Shown: positions 1 through 5,832 of the stretch, piece by piece
Layout: each line of letters begins with the position of its first letter
Numbering within the stretch: the stretch's first letter is position 1
Assembly (NCBI GenBank): GCA_030019325.1
Contig: JASEFB010000017.1
Location: 1 to 23,678, forward strand
Direction: 5' to 3'
DNA from: an archaeon
GTDB lineage: Archaea > Halobacteriota > Syntropharchaeia > Alkanophagales > Methanospirareceae
DNA length: 23,678 nucleotides
The notes under the pieces: generated by a model
What the model saw: the letters and a program-made list of their open reading frames with translations, nothing else
What the model was told of the DNA's origin: nothing
Databases searched by the model: none
Position numbers and translations under genes: made by a program

Positions 1-1
1 T

Positions 2-643
2 TCTTTGAGCGAAGTAGCTCTATCCTCTCTATTCCAAGGGACCGCAGTTCATGATGCATGGGAGTCCTATTTCAAATACGACTGCGACCATGCTCTTTGC
101 AATGCCCACCACCTGCGAGAGCTAACCGGTATCTTTGAACAGGAGAAAAAGGAATGGCAAAAGGAGATGATTGAACTGCTACTCGAGATCAAAAAGGCTG
201 TTGACGAGAGAAGAGCTGAAGCTGATAAATTAGACCCAGCGCAGATTGAGATCTTCGAAGCAAGATATGATCAGATCATCGAGAAGGGCATTGCCGAAGA
301 TCCACCCCCTATACCCGAAGATAAACCTCGGAAGCGTGGTAGAAAGAAACAAAGCAGAGCTAAAAACTTGCTCGACCGCTTGAAGAAACATCGCAGGGAG
401 ACACTAGCATTCATGTACGATTTTAGCGTCCCGTTTGACAACAATCAGGCAGAGAGGGACATCAGGATGATGAAAGTTCAGCAGAAGATATCAGGCGCAT
501 TTCGCAGTGCCAGGGGAGCAAATATCTTCTGCCGTATCAGGGGTTACATATCCACCCTCAGAAAGAACTCTATTTCGGTCATCAATGCCCTTCAAGCTAC
601 CTTCGAAGGGAATCCTTTCATCCCGACACGTTCAAGCCCTTAG
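2..643 (+). CDS. IS66-family transposase, C-terminal part (5'-truncated by window edge)
   Basis: The frame is already open at the window edge, so the N-terminal half lies outside; the TTG at 5 is probably not a real start. The visible part reads like the C-terminal half of IS66-type DDE transposases: a G-T-A-x-H-D-A-W stretch, then the C-N-A-H-H-L-R-E-L segment, a charged helical insert with a basic R-K-R-G-R-K-K patch, and the closing N-N-x-A-E-R-D-I-R-M-K-V-Q-Q-K-I-S-G-x-F-R-S segment that holds the last catalytic acidic residue (E of A-E-R-D). It ends in the family-typical G-Y-I-S-T-L-R-K region and a short tail. IS66 enzymes move their own element by DDE chemistry. The gene runs towards cytidine deaminase and their 3' ends overlap by about 26 bp. 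I could not define the element's terminal inverted repeat. Confidence 0.9.
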   Translation, partial: SLSEVALSSLFQGTAVHDAWESYFKYDCDHALCNAHHLRELTGIFEQEKKEWQKEMIELLLEIKKAVDERRAEADKLDPAQIEIFEARYDQIIEKGIAEDPPPIPEDKPRKRGRKKQSRAKNLLDRLKKHRRETLAFMYDFSVPFDNNQAERDIRMMKVQQKISGAFRSARGANIFCRIRGYISTLRKNSISVINALQATFEGNPFIPTRSSP

Positions 644-1079
644 AATCTTTCACTTTATTGGCGTGAGATGGATTGGCTGAATAGTTACCTTTTTTCTTTA
701 ATACAAAACCTTGAGGAAGGAGTTCTTGAATTTTTTTGACTTTAATTTCTCCCTTTGGAGAACACATTATCACCTCGGTGTTTTCACCAAATTCCCATAT
801 CACTTGCAGGCATGCTCCACATGGTAGACAGAGAGAAGGGGTATCAGAAACGACTGCAACAGCTGTTATCCTTCTCGCACCTTCAGATATAGCTTTAAAA
901 ATAGCTACTCGTTCAGCACAAACCGTTAGGCCATACGAGGCATTTTCTATATTTGTGCCACTAAAGATACGACCATCATTAGTCAATACCGCAGCCCCCA
1001 CCCTCAAGTGGGAATAAGGAGAATATGAATTCTTCAAAGCTTCTTGTGCTACCTTTATAAGCCTGTCTTTATTTCTCAT
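618..1079 (-). CDS. cdd: Cytidine deaminase
   Basis: Zinc-dependent deamination of cytidine/deoxycytidine to uridine in pyrimidine salvage. The 153-residue product has the family's layout: S-x-Y-S-x-[FY/HL]-x-V-G-A near residue 20, N-I-E-N-A-S-Y-G near 43, then the zinc and catalytic motifs T-V-C-A-E-R (Cys plus catalytic Glu) and P-C-G-A-C (two more zinc Cys). Homotetrameric Cdd proteins are usually about 130 residues and end near the L-L-P-x-x-F motif seen here; the following 25 or so residues are extra, and the last ones are read from the 3' end of the convergent IS66 gene. The ATG at 1079 lies about 17 nt from an A/T-rich TATA-like box, so the transcript may be leaderless. The enzyme should be active; the tail is probably an insertion by-product. 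Confidence 0.93.
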   Translation of the reverse strand: MRNKDRLIKVAQEALKNSYSPYSHLRVGAAVLTNDGRIFSGTNIENASYGLTVCAERVAIFKAISEGARRITAVAVVSDTPSLCLPCGACLQVIWEFGENTEVIMCSPKGEIKVKKIQELLPQGFVLKKKGNYSANPSHANKVKDSKGLNVSG

Positions 1080-1095
1080 CCTCTTATCTTTGTTG

Positions 1096-1106
1096 ATATA
1101 AATAAA
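1096..1106 (-). promoter_or_regulatory. TATA-like box for cdd
   Basis: On the minus strand this reads TTTATTTATAT. Its distance to the cdd ATG (about 17-27 nt) is what an archaeal promoter with a leaderless or nearly leaderless transcript would show. Call rests on position and composition only. Confidence 0.4.
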
Positions 1107-1190
1107 TCAAAAACCTCAGAAACTTTTGAACCTATATTTTTTATCCTCGCCCTATCCCTACGAGGTTTGATGTGATCAACAACTATCATA

Positions 1191-2276
1191 TCAACATATC
1201 CTCGGCACAGGATCACTGATTGGCGTTTCAACAATCCTCCTGCCACCAACCCGTGTCTTCATCACCACTCCCTTGAGCTCGTTCGTCACTGAACCAATAA
1301 TCGATGCATCTTTTCCCTTCTCTGTTCTCCGCAGCGCCTCAAGCACCTCATCGGCTTTCTCGTTTACCACGCCCATAACCACCTTTCCTTCATTACCTAT
1401 CTCCAGAGGGTCGATCCCTAACATCTCACACGCACTTCGAACTGATTCTCGTATCGGAATTTTATCCTCTTCGATCAGGATGCCTACGTTCGATTTCTCG
1501 CTGAATTCATTGAGTGTATTTGCGAGTCCACCTCTCGTCGGGTCTTTCATCGCAACCACACCGCCAACTTCCAATAGCTCATGAATCAGCTTATTTAAAG
1601 GCGTTATATCAGATTTTAATTCGGTATCAAACTCGAACCCCTCCCTGAACGAGAGCAGTGCGACACCATGGTCGCCGAGGTAACCGGAAACGATTATTTT
1701 ATCACCGTCTCTGAGATTAGAGTCTATTAACCAGTTCGCATCTAATTTCCGGTACTTTCTCACTTCCCTCATATTCCTCTCCAAGGCCTCTGTTCGCTTT
1801 CCCATCGCAGAGGTATTCACCACGATCTTCTCCACTGCACCCTTTTCAACAACTTTCGTATCACCAGTGACTATAGAGACCCCCGCCTCTTCGCATGTCT
1901 CCTTCATGCTCTCCAAAATCCGCTCAAAATCGCTGAACGGGAACCCTTCTTCTATCACAAATGCCGCAGATAAGCACAGCGGCTCGGCACCCATAACCGC
2001 AATATCGTTAACGGTACCTGCGATTGCCAGACTCCCGATATCGCCACCCGGGAAAAATAACGGTTTCACGGTATGCGAGTCAGTAGTGAAAACAATGCTG
2101 TCAACGACTGCTGAATCATCCAATGCGTTCAAAGGCACCTCTACATCAATCTGTACCCTATTGTTACCTCTCATCATACCATTGAAATTGAAGTAGGTGA
2201 GCACGAGCTTGAGCAACTCGTGCATCCCTTCACCCCCTGCTCCATGCTCCAGTTTTATACTACCTTTCATCACCAT
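1191..2276 (-). CDS. hypE: Hydrogenase maturation protein HypE
   Basis: HypE takes the carbamoyl group from HypF onto its C-terminal cysteine and dehydrates it with ATP to a thiocyanate, the source of the cyanide ligands of the [NiFe] site. The 361-residue product shows H-G-A-G-G near residue 11, the PurM/AIR-synthase-like ATP region with T-T-D-S-H-T-V-K-P-L-F-F-P-G-G-D-I-G at 64-81 and G-T-V-N-D-I-A-V-M-G-A-x-P at 87-99, T-G-D-T-K-V-V at about 150, and the diagnostic C-terminus P-R-I-C with Cys as the very last residue. Length is slightly above the usual 330-340. Starts at residue 1 (2276) or residue 3 (2270) are both possible. No other hyp gene or hydrogenase gene is next to it in the window. 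Confidence 0.95.
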   Translation of the reverse strand: MVMKGSIKLEHGAGGEGMHELLKLVLTYFNFNGMMRGNNRVQIDVEVPLNALDDSAVVDSIVFTTDSHTVKPLFFPGGDIGSLAIAGTVNDIAVMGAEPLCLSAAFVIEEGFPFSDFERILESMKETCEEAGVSIVTGDTKVVEKGAVEKIVVNTSAMGKRTEALERNMREVRKYRKLDANWLIDSNLRDGDKIIVSGYLGDHGVALLSFREGFEFDTELKSDITPLNKLIHELLEVGGVVAMKDPTRGGLANTLNEFSEKSNVGILIEEDKIPIRESVRSACEMLGIDPLEIGNEGKVVMGVVNEKADEVLEALRRTEKGKDASIIGSVTNELKGVVMKTRVGGRRIVETPISDPVPRIC

Positions 2277-2338
2277 TCACGAAACCCCCTGCACCTTACT
2301 GATAATATATACCTTATTAGTAGTATAGCGGGACTATA

Positions 2339-2470
2339 AATCCCAATGTCAAATACTACCAAATCCCAAGTAAACTCCAATTTCCAAATCCCAAAAGGAA
2401 AGGATAAGTAAAGTTAAGGTGTTAAAATTGGTAGTATTGGGATTTTGGTTTTGTTTGGTAGTATTGGTAT
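2339..2470. repeat. A/T-rich imperfect inverted and direct repeats between hypE and the NTP pyrophosphatase gene
   Basis: The 273-bp gap between divergent genes holds TTGGTAGTATTGG twice, at 2428-2440 and 2455-2467 (27-bp period). The arm AATACTACCAAA at 2352-2363 is the exact inverse of TTTGGTAGTATT at 2454-2465. The filler is low-complexity CCAAATCCCAA / TTGGGATTTTGG sequence. No gene-like reading frame is seen. The promoters of both flanking genes must lie in or beside it, and it may simply be a drifting low-complexity repeat. Confidence 0.6.
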
Positions 2471-2549
2471 ATATTTTGATTTTGGATTTTCTACGGTGCT
2501 AAACAAAAACCCTTATTATTTTGAGGAGTATTAAGAAGTGTAATGCACT

Positions 2550-3125
2550 ATGGGTTCAAAAAGAGAGATAGTATTCATCACCACAAATTCGCACAAAGTA
2601 AAGGAGATACAAGATTTGGTCGAGTCTGAATCGAGGAATATAACAATCGTGCATAGAGACTATGAATATCCCGAATTGCAGCTCGAAGAGATAGAAGCGG
2701 TGGTGAAAGCAAGTGCGACGTATATACAGGAGAAGATGGCGATTAAAAATTCATTCTTCATAGAAGACTCCGGGTTGTTTATTCACGCGTTACATGGTTT
2801 TCCCGGTACTTTCTCCGCGTTCGTCTTCAAAAAGATAGGTAATGAGGGGATCCTGAAATTGATGGCTGATAAAAAGGGCGAAGAAAGAAAAGCTACTTTT
2901 AAGACTGCTGTTGCATTCTGCGAATCGCAAAATAAAGAGCCAGTTCTTTTTGTCGGCACTGCGGAAGGGAGAATAGCGGAGGAGATGCGCGGGAGTGGTG
3001 GCTTTGGCTACGATCCCATATTTGAATTCGAAGGCAAGACGTTTGCAGAGATGAGCACTGAGGAGAAGAATAAAGTATCGCATAGAAGCAGAGCTTTCAA
3101 GAAATTATTGGATTACCTCTCTTAG
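2550..3125 (+). CDS. rdgB: ITP/XTP (non-canonical purine NTP) pyrophosphatase, HAM1/RdgB family
   Basis: Hydrolyses dITP, ITP and XTP to monophosphate plus pyrophosphate, keeping deaminated purines out of nucleic acids. The 191-residue product is full length for the family. Visible motifs: T-T-N-S-H-K at residues 11-16 (start of the nucleotide-binding region), E-D-S-G at 72-75 with the metal-linked catalytic Asp, G-F-P-G at 83-86, G-G-F-G-Y-D-P at 150-156 and S-H-R-S-R-A at 177-182. The ATG at 2550 is chosen because T-x-N-x-x-K sits at its usual distance from the N-terminus; the nearest GAGGAG lies 22 nt or more upstream, too far for a normal ribosome-binding site. It stands alone, divergent from hypE. 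Confidence 0.93.
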   Translation: MGSKREIVFITTNSHKVKEIQDLVESESRNITIVHRDYEYPELQLEEIEAVVKASATYIQEKMAIKNSFFIEDSGLFIHALHGFPGTFSAFVFKKIGNEGILKLMADKKGEERKATFKTAVAFCESQNKEPVLFVGTAEGRIAEEMRGSGGFGYDPIFEFEGKTFAEMSTEEKNKVSHRSRAFKKLLDYLS

Positions 3126-3127
3126 CT

Positions 3128-3160
3128 TAGATATGAGAAGAGGGGGGGAGAGCATATCTA
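3128..3160 (+). terminator. Stem-loop followed by T-rich tract, possible terminator
   Basis: TAGATATG at 3128-3135 pairs with CATATCTA at 3153-3160 around a G-rich 17-nt loop, right after the pyrophosphatase stop. T-rich sequence follows to about 3180. Archaeal termination depends mainly on T-tracts, so the stem may be incidental. Confidence 0.3.
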
Positions 3161-3188
3161 TAGAGTATTCTTATTCTTTACGAAAATT

Positions 3189-3206
3189 TAGAAAAGTTTA
3201 AATAAT
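3189..3206 (+). promoter_or_regulatory. BRE/TATA promoter of the DUF47-pit operon
   Basis: The 18-mer TAGAAAAGTTTAAATAAT is identical to the core promoter at 11254-11271 upstream of the ABC importer: an A-rich BRE part followed by a TTTAAATA box. The ATG at 3231 lies about 27 nt beyond the box, so transcripts would start at or just before the initiation codon. Confidence 0.6.
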
Positions 3207-3230
3207 CGATTCATTTTCTATGTATAGGGG

Positions 3231-4037
3231 ATGAAAAGAGGAAAGGCGAGAAAGTGGTTTACCGCTCTCATGAAGAGAAAAGAAGATACTGCCTCGCAGC
3301 GATTTTCCCCTCATCTAAAATTACTTTTATTCAACACCGTTTTACAAAAAATGTCCCTGTTTTTGCCCCATACCAAGAAATTTTTTAACCTCTTTGAGGA
3401 GCTTGCTGATAAAGCGGTAGAAGCATCGCAACTGCTGGTGGATTTAGGTGCTGAATATCGCTCCTCTACACCCTTTTTACTGAGCCCAGATTATCGCAGT
3501 TCGAGCCTCTTGCAGATAAAAGAAAGGCTTAAAATACTGGAGGACGAAGCAGATTCGGTCGTTCATCAAATCGTACAGGAATTATTTTTTGACCACACAC
3601 GAGTCACGGAGGAGAAGGGGGATATACGATACTTCGCTCATAACCTTGACAACGTAATAGATGGTGTGGAAAAAGCTGTAACACGATTGGCGTTTACTCC
3701 ACGACCTACAATTCCTGAACTGGTAAGTGAGTTCGCTCCGGTTATCTTAGAGGCATCGCAGGAGATAAAAAAAGCTGTGAGTTGTTTGCGCGCTATAAGA
3801 CGCGAAGAAATAACTATAGAAAACTGTTGTATAAGGATAAACGAATTAGAAAACGAAGCGGACAAAATAAATCGGAGATGGCTGAAGATGCTCATGACCA
3901 CACCGGTGGAAGATCCTAATGAAGTGCTTGAAAGACTGCTGCTTAAAGAGATAGTGGAGATTTTAGAGGATGCTATGGACAATTGTGAAGACGTGGCTAA
4001 TATTTTGGAGACCTTTAGAGTAAAGGGCGGCATCTGA
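3231..4037 (+). CDS. DUF47/TIGR00153-family PhoU-like protein paired with Pit
   Basis: All-helical PhoU-related protein of the kind encoded beside Pit phosphate permeases and thought to modulate them. The family core runs from about residue 45 (F-F-N-L-F-E-E-L-A-D-K-A-V-E-A) through L-K-x-L-E-D-E-A-D near 105 and I-x-E-L-E-N-E-A-D-K-I near 205 to the end, where two helical repeats carry E-x-x-x-D/E-x-x-x-D metal-binding-type patterns. The first 40 residues are basic and not typical of the family; an internal ATG at 3351 would give a conventional N-terminus. However, the promoter position favours initiation at 3231, and there is no ribosome-binding site before 3351. The stop overlaps the next start (TGATG), so the two genes should be translationally coupled. 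Confidence 0.88.
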   Translation: MKRGKARKWFTALMKRKEDTASQRFSPHLKLLLFNTVLQKMSLFLPHTKKFFNLFEELADKAVEASQLLVDLGAEYRSSTPFLLSPDYRSSSLLQIKERLKILEDEADSVVHQIVQELFFDHTRVTEEKGDIRYFAHNLDNVIDGVEKAVTRLAFTPRPTIPELVSEFAPVILEASQEIKKAVSCLRAIRREEITIENCCIRINELENEADKINRRWLKMLMTTPVEDPNEVLERLLLKEIVEILEDAMDNCEDVANILETFRVKGGI

Positions 4038-5050
4038 TGGTCACGGCTTTGGTCTTTGTCATCATAATAATACTATTAGCATTAGTTTTTGATTTCTTGA
4101 ATGGCGCGAATGACCGTGCAAATGCGATTGCCACGACTGTAGCCACTAAAGCGATGACACCTCTAAAGGCGTTGATTGTGGCGAGTCTATTTAACCTTGC
4201 TGGCGCTTTTGCTTCTACAAGAGTGGCTGAGACCATAGGCAAAGGAATTGTTGACACTAAAAGTTTAGCACCGGATATATTTTTTATTGTTCTCATTGGT
4301 GGTCTGATTGGAGCCATAATATGGGTGTTTTTCTGCACAACTTTTGGAATCCCAATAAGCGTGAGTCATTCGCTGGTTGGCGGACTTCTGGGTGCTGGAA
4401 TAGCTGCAGGAGGGCTGATACACTGGGATATACTCACAAATAAAGTGTTTCTCGCTATTGTATTGGGTCCTTTAATGGGACTTATAGCAGGGCTCCTGAT
4501 TTTCTCTCTCGTTAGTTGGCTAATTTACCTGATTTTTAAACACACACCTTCAATGAAGGTGGAAGCGATATTTAGAAAAGGACAGATTATTACAACCCCT
4601 TTTATGGCATTCAGTCACGGGATGAATGATACACAAAATGCGATGGGCGTGATCACCGTAGCTTTGCTCGCTGGCGGTTTTATCCAGGATTTTGATGTCC
4701 CGTTGTGGGTAATGATAAGCTGTGGAGTGGTGATGGCTCTGGGGACTTTTTTGCTCGGTTGGAGAGTAATGGAGACGTTGGGTTGGAAATTGACGAAGGT
4801 AGAGCCGAAGCACGGCTTCTCAGCAGAAGCTGGTGCTGGTCTCGCGATATTAGCGGTGAGTTTAGCGGGTATGCCGGCAAGTACCACACATGTTGTAGCT
4901 TCTTCAGTAATAGGAGGGACATTTTTTCAGAATCTTCGCAGGATAAGATGGTCTGAGGTGGGAAAAATGGTCATCGCTTGGGTATTCACCATTCCGCTGT
5001 CCGCACTAATTGGTGGGGCATCATATTGGCTCGTGCAGTTTGGCTTATAG
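4037..5050 (+). CDS. pit: Inorganic phosphate transporter, Pit/PHO4 family
   Basis: Polytopic membrane protein of 337 residues that takes up phosphate (probably as a metal-phosphate complex) using an ion gradient. It carries the two copies of the PHO4 signature expected from its internal duplication: F-L-N-G-A-N-D-R-A-N-A at about residues 20-30 and F-S-H-G-M-N-D-T-Q-N-A-M-G at 192-204. About ten hydrophobic segments are visible, with a short cytoplasmic loop around 170-190 that matches the short archaeal and bacterial Pit proteins. G-I-P-I-S-V-S-H-S-L-V-G near 105 and M-P-A-S-T-T-H-V near 275 are the paired repeat motifs. It overlaps the DUF47 stop by 1 nt, so both are made from one mRNA. 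Confidence 0.95.
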   Translation: MVTALVFVIIIILLALVFDFLNGANDRANAIATTVATKAMTPLKALIVASLFNLAGAFASTRVAETIGKGIVDTKSLAPDIFFIVLIGGLIGAIIWVFFCTTFGIPISVSHSLVGGLLGAGIAAGGLIHWDILTNKVFLAIVLGPLMGLIAGLLIFSLVSWLIYLIFKHTPSMKVEAIFRKGQIITTPFMAFSHGMNDTQNAMGVITVALLAGGFIQDFDVPLWVMISCGVVMALGTFLLGWRVMETLGWKLTKVEPKHGFSAEAGAGLAILAVSLAGMPASTTHVVASSVIGGTFFQNLRRIRWSEVGKMVIAWVFTIPLSALIGGASYWLVQFGL

Positions 5051-5075
5051 TGAAAAATAAGGAGGTAGCTCTTCA

Positions 5076-5180
5076 TTGATACCACTTGAGGAAACGCGTG
5101 CAAGCCGTATACAAATATTAGACTATAGATGTCCCCCACGGATGATAACCAAAAGGAGTGAGATATCGCAAAATGCGTAA
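5076..5180 (+). CDS. Possible 34-residue small protein downstream of pit
   Basis: An AAGGAGGT Shine-Dalgarno sequence at 5059-5066 is followed after 9 nt by a TTG codon that opens a 34-codon frame ending in TAA just before the 3' end of the convergent regulator gene. The predicted peptide starts M-I-P-L-E-E-T-R-A-S-R and has a single cysteine in a R-C-P-P-R patch; I recognise no family. The near-perfect ribosome-binding site is the main argument. It could also be the 5' remnant of a larger lost gene. Confidence 0.35.
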   Translation: MIPLEETRASRIQILDYRCPPRMITKRSEISQNA

Positions 5181-5185
5181 AGGTT

Positions 5186-5710
5186 TCAGCTTATCTTCTT
5201 CGCTGCCAATTCAATAGCCCTAGTCACACTTGATGTGGGTCTTATCGTTGCAACCGGTATAGTAACGATCTTCTCAACGGTTGGACTGACGATGGGCGCA
5301 CAGACAAGTGCGGCTGCACCATCTTTTTCCGCTTGAATGGCTGCTATAATCGCTTCCTCTATGGTCGTGACCGCATATTCTTTGATGTCAAAGGTATCTT
5401 TTTCGGTATTTACAGTAGTTTTTTCCAACACATCCAAACAGCCGCGAGAGCAAATCATGGCGATGAATTTCTTCTTCGCAGACCCGCTTTCGATCTCCCT
5501 CACCGTGGTTAGTATCCTCCTGAAGGTGCGCATATTCGGATCCCGCTCACCGGAGAGGATTTTGTAAAGCGTGCTTGCAGGTATGCCCGATTTCTCACTG
5601 AATTCCCCTATGCTCAGTCCCAATTTCTGTTTAATGGCTTTTGCTAATATATTGGGGAGCTCTTTATCCTGCATGAGGACCTCGGTCACTATATCATCAG
5701 CGACGGTCAT
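5186..5710 (-). CDS. XRE-type HTH transcriptional regulator with C-terminal sensor-like domain
   Basis: A 174-residue protein. Residues 22-75 form a Cro/C1-type helix-turn-helix: K-L-G-L-S-I-G-E-F-S-E-K-S-G-I-P-A-S-T-L-Y-K-I-L-S-G-E. A linker with two cysteines (87 and 91) leads to residues 110-174, whose pattern T-x-E-E-A-I-x-A-A-x-x-A-x-x-D-G-A-A-A-L-V-C-A-P followed by I-P-V-A-T-I-R-P-T-S-S-V-x-x-A-I resembles the second lobe of PrpR_N-type ligand-sensing domains; this likeness is by eye. The gene is divergent from the CoM operon across a 122-bp gap that holds the repeated promoter block, so it is the natural candidate to control that operon. The ligand is unknown; a pathway intermediate or sulfur compound is a guess. 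Confidence 0.8.
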   Translation of the reverse strand: MTVADDIVTEVLMQDKELPNILAKAIKQKLGLSIGEFSEKSGIPASTLYKILSGERDPNMRTFRRILTTVREIESGSAKKKFIAMICSRGCLDVLEKTTVNTEKDTFDIKEYAVTTIEEAIIAAIQAEKDGAAALVCAPIVSPTVEKIVTIPVATIRPTSSVTRAIELAAKKIS

Positions 5711-5760
5711 ATCTTATAGTATAAAAGATGATCTCTTACCTATAAATATTAGCATTCAAT

Positions 5761-5808
5761 ATTATACAATTAGGCAATTTTATTGCGAAAAATAGAAAAA
5801 CTTAAATA
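5761..5808 (+). promoter_or_regulatory. Promoter/operator block of the CoM operon (copy 1 of a shared element)
   Basis: Contains ATTATACAATTAGGCAA, then the inverted repeat GCAAT-TTT-ATTGC at 5774-5786, then AAAAATAGAAAAAC and a TTAAATA box at 5802-5808. About 40 of 49 aligned positions match the block at 11221-11269. The box is 25-34 nt before the candidate starts at 5833 and 5842. The conserved part upstream of the BRE/TATA is what suggests a protein-binding site rather than just a core promoter. Confidence 0.65.
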
Positions 5809-5832
5809 CCGAAGATTTAGAAAAGGAATGAA

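Noticed and set aside
5704..5726. Extension of the promoter repeat into CGGTCAT...ATCTYATAGTATAAAA, also seen at 11171-11199
   Set aside because: Both copies partly lie in coding sequence (regulator start, comDE end), and the spacing to the main block differs (35 against 22 nt); chance similarity of A/T-rich sequence is likely, though a small ancient duplication is possible.
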